NCBI GenBank assembly: GCA_015075005.1 | Contig: JABTVC010000001.1 | Location: 62,001-126,000, forward strand | Source: Planctomycetia bacterium | GTDB lineage: Bacteria; Planctomycetota; Brocadiia; Brocadiales; Brocadiaceae | Length of the DNA stretch: 64,000 bases | Direction of reading: 5' to 3' | Part shown: piece by piece, positions 48,973 through 59,543 of the stretch | Position numbering within the stretch: position 1 is the stretch's first letter | Layout: the number at the start of each line of letters is the position of its first letter | Notes under the pieces: model-generated | What the model saw: only the letters and a program-made list of their open reading frames with translations | The model's database searches: none | What the model was told of the DNA's origin: nothing | Translations under genes and position numbers: made by a program

Positions 48973-50196
48973 ATGGGCTACGGAACACGTAATTTGAAAG
49001 GATTTGTTTCCACGGTAAAACCTGTGAAAACAATAAACATGGAATTAAATCATCTGATTACGGAAGAAAATTCCACTCCGGTTTCTAGCCAGGTTACTTC
49101 AGGCCAGCCGCTGGTATCTGTGATTGTGCCTGCGTACAATGCGGAAGCTTATATTGCGTACACCCTGGATTCTGTGCTCTCTCAAACTTACAAAAATATT
49201 GAGGTCATCGTAGTGGACGATGGCTCACGCGATGGAACCGCACAAATTGTGAAAGAAATTGCGCAGCGGGATGGCCGCGTTACACTATTACGCCAGTCAA
49301 ATTCTGGAGTTGCAGCTGCACGTAACCTGGCTATTGAAAAGTCCCGTGGCGAGTTTATAGCACCTATTGACGCCGATGACATTTGGTATCCTCGAAAAAT
49401 TGAGAAGCAAGTATGTTGTATGTTACACGAAGGTCAGAGCACAGGACTTGTCTATGTATGGTCAGTACATATTGATGGAAGAGGGTTACTGGCGGGTGGG
49501 TACAGCGCTTCCGATATAGAGGGTGATGTTTTTGTGGCGTTGATAATGAGTAATTTTGTTGGTAATGCCAGCGCACCCCTGATTAGCCGCGTGTGTTTTG
49601 AGCAAGTTGGCGGGTATAGCACCAGACTTCTCGAACAAAATGCTCAGGGTTGCGAAGACCGCGATCTCTATCTTCGTATCGCTGCATCCTATAAGTTTCG
49701 AGTCGTAAAAGAGTTCCTCGTCGGATACCGTAAAGTCAATAACAGTATGTCTCTTAATTATAGATCAATGGAAAAGTCGCAGCTTATAGTAATGGAGGAC
49801 GTAAGACAGCGACATCCCAATATTCCACCATTCATTTATCGATGGTCCTGGGGTCATTATTGCTTGTATCTTGGTGGCCAAAGTGCATTCTGCGGCCACT
49901 ACGGGAAAAGCATTCTCTACCTGTGCAAAGGGGCATGGACGTCTCCTGTATTTCTCTTATATCCGGGATTTTATTGGTTCCTGTGCGGTGGTGTTTTACG
50001 ATTAGTAAAAAAGATGATTGCCCGCGTCTTTCGAGCAATGTTTTGCCCTTCGGCACAGATCGGCGAAAAGGACTGTTCCAATCATAAAGAGGTAACGCTT
50101 TCTGATATCATAATACGTAGTAGTCAACCACAAAACGGCTTGAGTAAATTGCATAGAGTTCGACTGGAACGTATTCGGCGTTTATTTACGAAATGA
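48973..50196 (+). CDS. GT2-family glycosyltransferase
   Basis: About 407 residues if it starts at ATG 48973 (MGYGTRNLKGFVSTVKPV), or 386 from ATG 49039 (MELNHLITEENS); neither has a strong ribosome site. The GT2 core is complete: LVSVIVPAYNAEAYIAYTLD, VIVVDDGSRDGT, AAARNLAIEKSRGEF, IDADDIWYPRK and GCEDRDLYLRIA. A hydrophobic stretch (SPVFLLYPGFYWFLCGGVL) near residue 330 may attach it to the membrane. It is the last gene of the glycan locus and has its own copy of the leader repeat. Confidence 0.9.
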   Translation: MGYGTRNLKGFVSTVKPVKTINMELNHLITEENSTPVSSQVTSGQPLVSVIVPAYNAEAYIAYTLDSVLSQTYKNIEVIVVDDGSRDGTAQIVKEIAQRDGRVTLLRQSNSGVAAARNLAIEKSRGEFIAPIDADDIWYPRKIEKQVCCMLHEGQSTGLVYVWSVHIDGRGLLAGGYSASDIEGDVFVALIMSNFVGNASAPLISRVCFEQVGGYSTRLLEQNAQGCEDRDLYLRIAASYKFRVVKEFLVGYRKVNNSMSLNYRSMEKSQLIVMEDVRQRHPNIPPFIYRWSWGHYCLYLGGQSAFCGHYGKSILYLCKGAWTSPVFLLYPGFYWFLCGGVLRLVKKMIARVFRAMFCPSAQIGEKDCSNHKEVTLSDIIIRSSQPQNGLSKLHRVRLERIRRLFTK

Positions 50197-50236
50197 ATAC
50201 TGCTGATAGGCGTATCCAGTCTTTTTAATCTCTTTT

Positions 50237-52270
50237 CTACATTTTCTGCAAGAGCAAGGCTTTTAATATCTTAGGAAATGCCAGCAATGGCTTGAAAAAC
50301 CATCTAAATCTTCTCAAAAATCTCATGATGACGAAGATGGCTATGATACCCATAATGATAGCTATAATTACGGGGCTGGTGCCAAATAACCAGGCAAGCG
50401 CCTTAACCAGGCCAGTCAGGAATGCAATGGGGTGAGTGATAAGGATGAGCAAGATTGAGGCAATGAGGCCATATTTGATAAATTTCACACACTTTGCAAA
50501 GACCTTTGGTGACATAAAACGCATAACAAAGAGACCGGTCTTTCCTTTCCCTGCCAGCCTGAGTCCATCATCGCCGTACATGCCGACATATTTAATGACG
50601 TCATCCCCGTGCATTTTTGCCATATGGATTACATCATCCCCGTATTTTTCAATGACCTTAACACCGCTTGAACCATACTTAGTTGCATACGAAATAACAT
50701 CGTCGCCATGAAGAATGGACATTCCGACGACATCGTCTCCATACAGAGAACTCAAAAGCACAATGTCCTTACCATGTCTCTGAATGGCCGCAAGGCCATC
50801 AATACCATACAATGCAGTGTATTTAATCACGTCGTCACCATACATACGCGCCAGGGATAAAACGTCGCCGTACCTTTCGATCACTTTCCCGGCATCCACA
50901 CCATATTTCGAGACATACCGGACGACGTCATCACCATATTGCTGTGAGAGTTTCAGGATATTGCCGTCCGTTGCCTTCAGGGCAGTGATGCCATCATCTC
51001 CATATTTTGCCACAAACGGAACGACATCATCACCATAGGACACCACAAGGTCTTCCGTTACATGCATGAGACCTTTGAATCCCTTTATAGTCCTGGCAAA
51101 CTGTGCCCCTTTTGCTGCGAGCCTTGCCCCTTTGGAGACGCTGCCGCCGATCGGGACGAATCCCAGGATATCGAGTCCTGCAAATAACTTATCCTGAAAG
51201 GTAATATCTTCCTGCCGAATCCTTTTTCGACTGACCCTCTCGACATCAGAAATAAAGAAATTCCTCAATTTATTCGTAATGGTGGTAATGGCCTCTTCCT
51301 TGACGTTGCTGATATCAAGGATTTCAAATCGATCCAGAAAATCATTCCCCAATTCAAAAATAAGGGTGATTGCCCTCCTGGCGTTTTCGCGTTTTATTGC
51401 TGCATCGTTATGAATAGTTACCGCAGACGTGCCTGTACCATACCACCAGGATGATATCCATTCGCAGGCGCTGGCTGTCTTTAAATAGGTATAGAATTGA
51501 CTGTTAAAATCTTTATTATCGTAGAAAAGGTAAATAATGGGAATGGTCTGTTTGTATCCGTACGTCCTGATTACCTGGCAGAAGGTATCGTCATCAATAA
51601 AAAGACTGAATATGATCTTTGCCTTTTCTCCGTATTCTTTCATGGCAAGAAGGCCTTCTTCCCGGAATTTCATGACAATGTTCAATACATCTTTGTCATA
51701 GAGTTTTGCAAATGCCATCCCATGTCTTCGTGTCAGGGGAAAGACAATATCTCCCTTGTTATTAGCAAGGCTGATTAATTCGAGACCATTATCTTTATCC
51801 TCACTCAGGAGAAAGAAGTTTTCTGGATTGTTCGCAACATATTTCAACCCTTCATCTCCAAAGGTTTTGTAAAATTCCGCAAGGGTTTTAGGTGAGAATA
51901 TACTGAGATTATTTATTGTATTACCAAAGTTGGCATACAGGTGAAAGATGTCGCGGTAGTCCAGGAGCGGATGCAAGCCGGCCATTTCTTTGCCAAATTT
52001 TTCCAGCAACACGAGCCCCTCAATTTTATATTCTTCCAAAAATTCAAGGGCAAAGGTGCCGTATTGTTGATAGAGGCGTTCTGCATTGTCCCCGAATTGC
52101 CCAAATACTTTTTTGTAGCGTGCGTACGCAGCATCAGCGTGGTTTATGTGGATAGTTGAAATTGGATATGAAGGGTTTTCCAGGGGCTGTGAACTGGCGT
52201 TTTGCAACAATAGAAACGTTACGTAATTTACGGAGAACAGCATAAAAAACACAGGAAGTTTTTTATTCAT
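50237..52270 (-). CDS. Membrane protein built from 11-residue (Y/H)GDD repeats, unknown function
   Basis: 677 residues from ATG 52270 (MNKKLPVFFMLFSVNYV, signal-type N-terminus). Residues about 412-575 are fifteen units of 11 residues with the pattern (Y/H)-G-D-D-V-I-x5 (for example YGDDVIKYTAL, YGIDGLAAIQR, HGKDIVLLSSL). Only one unit is a residue short. A weaker series with the same period fills about 59-223 (FGDNAERLYQQ, YGTFALEFLEE). Between them lies a helical region with a Gly-rich FVPIGGSVSKGARLAAKG. Two or three membrane helices (about 598-650) and a basic end finish it. The 11-mer period suggests amphipathic helices. I know no family with this unit. Confidence 0.8.
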   Translation of the reverse strand: MNKKLPVFFMLFSVNYVTFLLLQNASSQPLENPSYPISTIHINHADAAYARYKKVFGQFGDNAERLYQQYGTFALEFLEEYKIEGLVLLEKFGKEMAGLHPLLDYRDIFHLYANFGNTINNLSIFSPKTLAEFYKTFGDEGLKYVANNPENFFLLSEDKDNGLELISLANNKGDIVFPLTRRHGMAFAKLYDKDVLNIVMKFREEGLLAMKEYGEKAKIIFSLFIDDDTFCQVIRTYGYKQTIPIIYLFYDNKDFNSQFYTYLKTASACEWISSWWYGTGTSAVTIHNDAAIKRENARRAITLIFELGNDFLDRFEILDISNVKEEAITTITNKLRNFFISDVERVSRKRIRQEDITFQDKLFAGLDILGFVPIGGSVSKGARLAAKGAQFARTIKGFKGLMHVTEDLVVSYGDDVVPFVAKYGDDGITALKATDGNILKLSQQYGDDVVRYVSKYGVDAGKVIERYGDVLSLARMYGDDVIKYTALYGIDGLAAIQRHGKDIVLLSSLYGDDVVGMSILHGDDVISYATKYGSSGVKVIEKYGDDVIHMAKMHGDDVIKYVGMYGDDGLRLAGKGKTGLFVMRFMSPKVFAKCVKFIKYGLIASILLILITHPIAFLTGLVKALAWLFGTSPVIIAIIMGIIAIFVIMRFLRRFRWFFKPLLAFPKILKALLLQKM
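50546..51037 (-). repeat. Tandem 33-nt coding repeat ((Y/H)GDD hendecads)
   Basis: Fifteen 11-residue units, positions fixed at every 33 bases apart from one unit of 10 residues. On the DNA the unit is diverged, so the protein period is under selection, not recent expansion. Confidence 0.85.
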
Positions 52271-52297
52271 GAACAATTCTTCAGCAGAGATATCTTT

Positions 52298-53970
52298 TTA
52301 GTGATTGGTGCTGTTCAATTCTCTCTCTAGTACAACATGGGTATTATTCTGGCATACGGCGCGAAGATTTCTTTTTTGTATCCAGTCCTTTTTTTTCTGG
52401 TAATCATGCAAACTCATCACAACGTAGACAGGTTTATTTTGATCAGGAAAGAGCTTTTGAATGAGATATCTGACGTTAAACCCATTACATTTTACCACTA
52501 TAAAAATAAGGCTCGGTGCAACCCTGCCATGACTGCAGATTGCATAGTCCTCCACTTTCGGCAAAAGACATTTTCTACAATGTCCTTTGTAGACCGGAAA
52601 GTTCCCAGGTATTTTGCTGAATAGGATAGGGTAATTACAAGAAAGAAACAGTTGGTAAGGCAAAAGACCTTCTGTACCCGAGAAAAACTCCTTTTCCTGG
52701 CGAAGGTAAATAATGCCACCAGCGTACCAACGAGAATAATAATAATGGGGAGGACAATCTGGTATATTGAAAAATCATACCTGGAGGGAAACCATTTTGG
52801 GATAGTTAAAAGTAATCCGACAGGAAGTGCCAGGGAAAAGCCTAACATTAACCAGATGAGCCAGCTAAGTTTTTTCCACAAGCCACCGCCATTTTCCCAT
52901 CGGGACAGTGACGACGTTAATACAGCAATGGCAGGGGAAATGGGAAGGATGTAAGTCAACAACTTTGAGTGAGATATGGAAAAAAAGATTATCGTGAGAA
53001 TGAGCCATGAGCAGAAGAAGTACGCAGTTTTTTTCTCTTCCGCAGGCAGGGTCTTCCGGTTGAGGAAGATATAGGTGAAAACAATAAAGACGAACAACGA
53101 CCACGGGAAAAATCCCATCATAAATGCAGGTGCATAATAATAAAAAGGCTCCGGGTGGGCATAACCGCTGACAAATCGTCCCGACATCTCTTGTGAAAGC
53201 AATGCAGAGATTTGTTTCGTGCCTAAAGATAACCAGAATGGAATACCCCAGGCACAAATAATACCGAGGAAAAGCAGGAATCCTGGCAGATACCACAGCC
53301 GCCTGAAATAAAGGAAGTCGCGTATCCACAAGAGAAAACTGAGGGTGATCAGGATAAACAACAAGACTCCTACGGGCCCTTTTACAAGAAAAACCATTGC
53401 CAGGAGAAAGTAAAGGAATATCCTTCTCATGTTGTTCTTGTTCGTTTCCCTATACTCAACGAAAAAAAGATACAGGCTGGCGCTGAGAAAAAAGGTCAGG
53501 AGCATATCGGTAATGCAGAGATGAGAAACGAAAAAAAACAACGGACAGGTCATCAGTACCACACCAGCCCAGAACCCATCGCTACAGGATGGGCGAGTTT
53601 CAAGCCCTCCTTTACACCTCTTTCCCCATAAATACGTGATGAATACGGTGCCTATGGCTGCCAGGGCAGAAGGGAGCCGCGCACTAAATTCATGCACACC
53701 AAATATTTTGTAGGAGATTGCAATAGTCCAATAAAAGAGCGGCGGCTTGTTGATACGCGGGTAGCCATTAAAATGTGGCACTATCCAATTGTTGTTAAGT
53801 ACCATATCGCGCGCCGTGCAGGCATAACGAGGCTCATCAGGGTCAATAAGGGGTATAGCCCATGTATAAAACAGGAAGAGAAAGATGCCCAGAGAAAACA
53901 GTCCGATGAGAAAAGGAACGTCTTTTTTCGTCAATTTTTCTGCATAGCGCTGATCAAGTTTTGCTGCCAT
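52298..53970 (-). CDS. ArnT/PMT-like glycosyltransferase, C-terminus frameshifted
   Basis: 490 residues read from ATG 53970 to a stop at 52498; the true protein should be about 557, ending at 52298. PLIDPDEPRYACTARDMV and RINKPPLFYWT carry the catalytic Asp and Glu of the PMT/ArnT superfamily (GT-C fold), followed by about twelve membrane helices. After TKDIVENVF the frame should go on as LPKVEDYAICSHGRVAPSL and end with the soluble VYVVMSLHDYQKKKDWIQKR. One T lost in a run near 52565 explains the break. It uses a polyprenyl-phosphate sugar on the outer face of the inner membrane; the acceptor is unknown. Confidence 0.88.
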
Positions 53971-54215
53971 AGTGTGATAATAAGCAAAAGTACATAATCT
54001 CAGTTATGCACCCCAATTCTGTTCGGTAAACAGGTGAGCTGTACCGAGGTATCTGAAAAACAAAAACCCCTTTCTCCGGATGGTAACAGGGTTGTTTCAG
54101 TAACAAATTCCTGAGAAAAGAGCCTTACGTGAAAAGAGTTTAGCACATACAGTATATGAAAGCAAGCGTCATAATAACGATACTGCCAATGATGCTGTCT
54201 GGTCTGATTGTGTTA

Positions 54216-54336
54216 GCCTGACCTTCGTAATTCGTGCCGGAAAAGACTATTTTTAGGTATGAATCGCCCTGCAACCCTTTATTTTCAAGGATTGCTTTTT
54301 AAGACGGGCTGTAGTGCAGGCCTTTTTAGGCGACTC
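54216..54336. repeat. Diverged dispersed repeat, copy B
   Basis: Related to 3838-3962. It is the only notable content of the 53971-54389 gap; a weak CCCCTTTCTCC...GGTAACAGGG pairing near 54065 is too poor to call a terminator. Confidence 0.5.
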
Positions 54337-54389
54337 CTTGTATTTACAGGCTTGGCGGCTTATACACCAATCGAATCGCTATTGTGAAG

Positions 54390-55682
54390 TCACAAAAGAA
54401 TCTTTCCCATAACTACCGCCTCCCTTGCCCCTGTAACACCAGGAACATTATTGGGATTTCCAGAGATTGTTTCATTGGCCAGGATGGCAAAGGCAAGGGC
54501 TTCCTTGGCGTTGGGTGCAATACCAAACTTATTCACGGAATCGATCTTAACGGAAGGCGGAAGATAGTGCCTTAGAAATTTTATAAGGGTATCATTATAG
54601 CTCCCGCCTCCCGAAAGGACAACTTCGGACAGGTGATGACCGGGGAATATCCATTGCTTGTAACTATCTGCAATGGTATGCGCTGTAAAAGCTGTAACTG
54701 TTGCCAGGATATCTAATTCTTCGATATGTGCGTGTATGGCATCCTTATAAAGATTTTCTGCAAAGGGCATCCCAAATTCTTCGCGCCCCGTGGTCTTTGG
54801 GGGCGGCTTTGATAGATACGGATGTGCAAGAAGGGTGGCGAGGAGACGCGCATCAACCTTTCCCCTTGCGGCTAATTTGCCCCCGTCGTCGAAATGAAAT
54901 GCATTATGGGTGATAAGTTCCGTAATCCGGTCGATTACCATGTTGCCAGGACCTGTGTCAAAGGCGATAACGTCAGGAATACAGCAGTCAGGGGGCAGGA
55001 AGGTGACGTTAGCAATTCCACCGACATTCTGCAAGGCGCGACCCTTTTCTTTGTCCCGAAAGAGTATATAGTCTGCATAAGGTACAAGAGGCGCCCCCTG
55101 GCCTCCGGCCGCTATGTCCCTCGGACGAAAGTCGGCAACGGTAGTAACGCCTGTCTCCTGGGCAATAACAGAAGGCTCACCGATTTGCAGTGTCGAACGA
55201 ACAAAAGGCAAATAGCTTGTTTCTCTTTCAAAACCTTCTGTATTTATAAGGCTGCTCTTGGATTCATTACTTCCGACTTCTGACTTCTGACTCCTGACTT
55301 CTGGCTGTCCCGTGGCTGCTTGATTTGGCAGGTGACAGATTGTCTGTCCATGTGAGCCAATAAGGTCGATATCCGGAAGAGGAATACGCGCCTTGTTTGC
55401 GATAGATTTCGCTGCATATGCAAATAGTTTTCCAAGGTAAAAATTTATCTGACAAATCTTATCAACGGTGGCCGTTTCAGGATTGCAGGCCTCAAGGATG
55501 GCGAGACGGGTAGTCTTGTCATACGGATAGGTTTCAAAGGCCAGGATGTTTGTTTTTGTGTAAATCCCATTCCCGGAGATTTCCACAAGACAGGCATCTA
55601 TACCATCTGCAGATGTCCCCGACATAAGCCCAATGACCTTTTTTGGGCTTTTCTGTTGCAACCGCAGAAGTTGATTTACCAT
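54390..55682 (-). CDS. anmK: Anhydro-N-acetylmuramic acid kinase
   Basis: 430 residues. It recycles cell-wall anhydro-MurNAc to MurNAc-6-phosphate. The ASKHA-type phosphate loop IGLMSGTSADGIDACLVE, IGSHGQTICH, TVADFRPRDIAAGGQGAPLVP, FDTGPGNMVIDR and VVLSGGGSYND are all present. It is about 60 residues longer than E. coli AnmK. The extra piece (about 122-165) lies between HLPNQA and LQIGEPSVIA and includes a low-complexity stretch coded by a 7-nt tandem repeat. The insertion keeps the frame and probably forms a surface loop. Confidence 0.94.
   Translation of the reverse strand: MVNQLLRLQQKSPKKVIGLMSGTSADGIDACLVEISGNGIYTKTNILAFETYPYDKTTRLAILEACNPETATVDKICQINFYLGKLFAYAAKSIANKARIPLPDIDLIGSHGQTICHLPNQAATGQPEVRSQKSEVGSNESKSSLINTEGFERETSYLPFVRSTLQIGEPSVIAQETGVTTVADFRPRDIAAGGQGAPLVPYADYILFRDKEKGRALQNVGGIANVTFLPPDCCIPDVIAFDTGPGNMVIDRITELITHNAFHFDDGGKLAARGKVDARLLATLLAHPYLSKPPPKTTGREEFGMPFAENLYKDAIHAHIEELDILATVTAFTAHTIADSYKQWIFPGHHLSEVVLSGGGSYNDTLIKFLRHYLPPSVKIDSVNKFGIAPNAKEALAFAILANETISGNPNNVPGVTGAREAVVMGKILL
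55270..55304. repeat. 7-nt tandem repeat inside anmK
   Basis: Five units close to CTTCTGA lie end to end. Because 7 is not a multiple of 3, gain or loss of a unit would shift the anmK frame. Confidence 0.85.
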
Positions 55683-55709
55683 GAAAATCTTTAACCGCCG
55701 AGTTGGGAT

Positions 55710-56651
55710 TTAATGGTGTGGACTGGACAGGCTTTTATAGAGTTCAGCCTCACGGTCTGCGTCGCCAAGCATGCCCTTAGAACGATACAGATCTTCAAGT
55801 ACTTTGTGCACAGCCACCAGGTTAGGATCAACCTCCAGCGCTTTTTTGAAAGATGCCTCGGCATTATCGAAGTCTCCTTTTTCGTTATATGCCAGCCCTA
55901 TAACATAATAGAAGTCTGCCATGTCCGGGCGAAGCGTCAAGGCCTTTTGCCAGATAGCGATAGCATCGTCTATTCTCCCGAGTTTTGTATAGGCAATACC
56001 CAGGTTGTAGTATACCTCTGTCTTTTGTGGGTTAATTTCGATAGCCTTTGTCCATTCTGCAACAGCCTCATTAAATTGCGACTTTTTTGCATAGAGAATA
56101 CCCAGGTTGTATCTTGAATTTACCATACCCGGATTGAGATCAATAGCCCTAATGAACGACTTTACCGCATCATCATCCTGCTTCTTGTGGATGTATACAA
56201 GACCCAGTCCTTCGTAAGCCTCTGCGTAATGAGAATTGCCATCAATGGCCTTTTTGAAGATAGCAATCGCCTCGTCTGGTTTCCCTTTTTTATTAAGGAT
56301 ATTTCCCTGGCCAACAAGAGCTTCTACCATCGCAGGGTTGAGTTCCGACGCTTTTTTGTATGCAGCGAGCGATTCGTCGAGCATACTTTTTTCGTCGTAC
56401 AGTAACCCAAGATTGTAATGGACTACTGCATCGTTTGGATTAGTTTCCAGCAGCTTCTTGTTTCTTTCAATCCCTTCGTCTGCCATCGTTTTTTTGTGGA
56501 CAGAAGGAACATCCCCCTCGAGCTTAATAGATGCGGCATGCTGAGTTGAGGTGTGTGTGTCAGATTCTTTTTTATTACAACCAAGATTACAATATAAGAG
56601 AAACAAGGTGATGGAGCACAGGAAGCAGGTGTATCGTCTAAGGTATGCCAT
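55710..56651 (-). CDS. TPR-repeat protein, probable lipoprotein
   Basis: 313 residues. A hydrophobic N-terminus ends in LGCNKKES, a lipobox-like site with one imperfect position, so membrane anchoring is probable but not certain. Seven TPR units of 34 residues follow from about 65 (VVHYNLGLLYDEKSMLDESL, ALVGQGNILNKKGKPDEAIA, AYEGLGLVYIHKKQDDDAV, YYNLGIAYTKLGRIDDAIA and others). A charged linker separates the anchor from the repeats. The stop lies 27 bp before the start of anmK on the same strand, which could be co-transcription. Likely an envelope scaffold. Confidence 0.85.
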   Translation of the reverse strand: MAYLRRYTCFLCSITLFLLYCNLGCNKKESDTHTSTQHAASIKLEGDVPSVHKKTMADEGIERNKKLLETNPNDAVVHYNLGLLYDEKSMLDESLAAYKKASELNPAMVEALVGQGNILNKKGKPDEAIAIFKKAIDGNSHYAEAYEGLGLVYIHKKQDDDAVKSFIRAIDLNPGMVNSRYNLGILYAKKSQFNEAVAEWTKAIEINPQKTEVYYNLGIAYTKLGRIDDAIAIWQKALTLRPDMADFYYVIGLAYNEKGDFDNAEASFKKALEVDPNLVAVHKVLEDLYRSKGMLGDADREAELYKSLSSPHH

Positions 56652-56917
56652 AAAAATTAATACTCTTTCGTAAAAAGTTTCAAATGTTTAAGAACAGGTA
56701 TAATTCAAACTGTAAAAAGAAAAAATAAAAATTACAGAGCAAAACTGAAGAATAGATATTACAATAAAAAAAACATCCTTAACTTTTAAGGGACTATTTT
56801 GTTTTTTTCGGTTTTATTTTTGATCTTAGGGTTACACAGGTAGAAAAAATTAATTATATAGGATAATAACCATTCGTCAATCTGAAATTATAAACTGCAA
56901 AATTAAAGAAGTAGTAT

Positions 56918-58199
56918 ATGCAAAATAAAGGCCTGCCAAGGGTTTTGGGTTTTTTTGATGTGCTTTGTTTGGGAATTAACAGTGTCGTGGGTGTTGGTAT
57001 TTTTTTATTGCCCGGACAACTTTTCAGCCTGGCCGGAAGTAGTGTGGTATGGGTATTTCCCTTGTGCGGGATACTTTGTTTTGCTATAGCCCTGTGCTTT
57101 GCAGAAATGGGTGGTATGTATCATACTACCGGGGGTGCATACCTGTATGCCAGAGAGGCATTTGGCCCGTTTGTGGGTTTTGGTTGGATGGATGATATGG
57201 CTTTCATCCATCATCGGATGGGCCACGGTCGCCAGCGGTTTTTCCCTGTATGCGGGACACTTTTTGCCAACAGAAAGCGCATGGCTCAGCAAATCGCTCG
57301 TCATCCTTCTGGTCGGAGGTTTGAGTGCCATTAATTATTTTGGGGTAAAACCCGGGGCAAGAACCATTAATTTTTTTGCCGTGGGAAAACTCTTGTCTTT
57401 GTTTATCTTTATTGCTGCGGGATTATTTTTTATCCAGGAAAATCACTATTCCGTTTTAAAGTGGGATAAAGGGGAGCAGGCGGCAACGTATGGTGGAAAT
57501 TTTTATGCGGCAATTCTTCTGGCTTTATACGCTTACACCGGATTTGAGTTTATTTCCGTACCAGCCGGAGAAATGCGACATCCCCAAAGGGATATCCAGC
57601 GCGTACTGTTTTTTGTGCTCACGGTAGTTACGGGTTTATATGTTGTCATTCAGATCGTAGCCTCAGAGACATTTCCAGCACTCGCTACGTCGGACAAGCC
57701 TTTGGCCGATGCAGCACGGCATTTTATGGGAGCGGCAGGCGGAGTAATTCTTGGCGCCGGTGCATTACTTTCTATTGGTGGTGTCAATGCCGGAATTGCC
57801 CTGACAAGCCCCCGCAGCCTCTATGTACTTTCGGCCGATGGATTCTTTCCCAAAACATTTTCCAAAATACACCCTGCATATCACACCCCGTATTGGGCTA
57901 TTATACTCAACGCCGTTTTGACGCTTGTATTAAGCCTGACAGGCAGCTTTCAATACTTGATTGCTGCAAGTGTTACAGCAAGTATCCTCCAGTATATTCC
58001 TACCTGTTTGGCAGTCATTGTGCTGAGAAGATACAAACCGGAACAAGAGAGGAGTTACCGGATACCCGGGGGATATTGTATCCCTGTTGTAGCACTGGTG
58101 ATTTGTGGTTGGCTGATATGCCATGTAGAATGGAAGGTAATAACGGCAACAGCTGTTGCTATTCTTGTGTCGTTGCCATTTTATTTTTTGCGACGATAA
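56918..58199 (+). pseudogene. APC-family amino-acid permease, frameshifted
   Basis: The first frame gives GFFDVLCLGINSVVGVGIFL (the APC substrate-binding Gly-rich helix 1) and EMGGMYHTTGGAYLYAREAFG. It slips at GTGGGTTTTGG near 57187. The second frame continues GWMIWLSSIIGWATVASGFS to PFYFLRR at 58199, with ALYAYTGFEFISVPAGEMRH. Together about 427 residues with 11 to 12 helices. A change in the T run restores one gene. It would import an amino acid by proton symport; the substrate is not predictable. Confidence 0.85.
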
Positions 58200-58232
58200 A
58201 TGGAATTTTTAAGATGAATTTTAGTCTGTTAG

Positions 58233-59279
58233 CTAATACCTTCTCGTGCTAACTCGTTGCCCCCAGATCTTTTTTATCATGCCGTCATCGTCTTCGTCGT
58301 AAATTTCACCCACGACTTCTTCTAAAATATCTTCCAGGGTTACGATACCTATCACCTGGGTACCCTGGCGTATTATGGCCATGTGTATTCGATTTCCCTG
58401 AAAATTTTTGAGTATTCTGAGAATGGATTCGCTGCTATCGACAAAATATGGTTTTCGGAGCAAGCTGGTTAGTGAAAATTCTGTTTTGGTATCCATCATA
58501 GCTACAAACTCTTTTGTGTGAAGGATGCCGGCTACCTGCGGTTCGGCTTCATCAGCTATAACAGGGAGTCTTGTGTGTCCACAGGCAATAACAACTTTCA
58601 GTATTTCGTCTTTGCTCATAGAACTACGAACGGTAACGACCTTGGGAAAGGGCAACATGACTTCAGATGCCTTCTTGAAGCGCAATGCAAATAAATTTAA
58701 AATATAATCTCTATGCACCGGATGGAGAGATTTCAGGGAAAGCTCCGATACCCCGTCTTCAGAAAGAATGGCCGGCCGGATACCCAACAAGGAAAGAAGT
58801 CTCACCGTTGATTGTTCAAGGATATGAACGACTGGCATGGCGATCCTTGTCATAAGGGTTAGCACATAACTCGACGCTAACGATATCTCTTCGGGATGGC
58901 GGATTGCAATGGCTTTCGGTACCAGTTCTCCAATTACAACAGTAAAAAAGGTAAAAGGGATGGTGAAAAGTGCAATTCCAAGAATTCCTGCCGTTCTGCC
59001 GGAAACATGTAAATATTTCTGCAGAAACGGAAGAATGGTCTCCCCTACTTCTGCGCCGCCAACTGCGGCGGACAAAATTCCGACGAGTGTAATACCTACC
59101 TGAATAACAGCTAAAGTTCTTTCCGGATGCGCCTTTAGGTTGATAAATTTTTTTGCTGAGGCATTTCCTTTGGAAGCCATATCTCGTAAAAGCGGAACAT
59201 TGGTAGTGGCAAATGCCATCTCCATACATGAAAATATGCTGTTAAAAAGGAGCAATATGATTACTATAATCCATTCCAT
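58233..59279 (-). CDS. DUF21/CBS-domain membrane protein (CorC/CNNM family)
   Basis: 348 residues. The N-terminal DUF21 part has three or four helices (MEWIIVIILLLFNSIFSCME, GITLVGILSAAVGGAEVGE, IPFTFFTVVIGELVPKAIA), the last with the conserved GELVPK. A pair of CBS domains follows (about 215-340; VMLPFPKVVTVRSSMSKDE, IHMAIIRQGTQVIGIVTLED). The C-terminal CorC/HlyC domain found in many relatives is missing. Family members are linked to Mg2+ or other divalent-metal export; hemolysin is a misleading old name. The CBS pair probably senses nucleotides. Confidence 0.9.
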   Translation of the reverse strand: MEWIIVIILLLFNSIFSCMEMAFATTNVPLLRDMASKGNASAKKFINLKAHPERTLAVIQVGITLVGILSAAVGGAEVGETILPFLQKYLHVSGRTAGILGIALFTIPFTFFTVVIGELVPKAIAIRHPEEISLASSYVLTLMTRIAMPVVHILEQSTVRLLSLLGIRPAILSEDGVSELSLKSLHPVHRDYILNLFALRFKKASEVMLPFPKVVTVRSSMSKDEILKVVIACGHTRLPVIADEAEPQVAGILHTKEFVAMMDTKTEFSLTSLLRKPYFVDSSESILRILKNFQGNRIHMAIIRQGTQVIGIVTLEDILEEVVGEIYDEDDDGMIKKIWGQRVSTRRY

Positions 59280-59543
59280 GGTATGATTAGTTTGTGGTTT
59301 ATTATCGAGTCTCTACGGGCTTTTCGTTTTCAGGTCAAGCCCTTTTTTGCGTATAATGCCAAGGTTACCACTATACTGAATCGTATGTAAATTGTCCAGA
59401 GGCAAAAGCCGTGTAGGGACGAAGCATTTGAAAAACTGAGGATACGTCAAATCCTGCCCAAGGATTCAAATACATGAGTTTACAAACCTTCTGGCCGTCA
59501 TCCAAATATTTTCGTCTTCCCGATGGGGTAGATACAAAGATGC

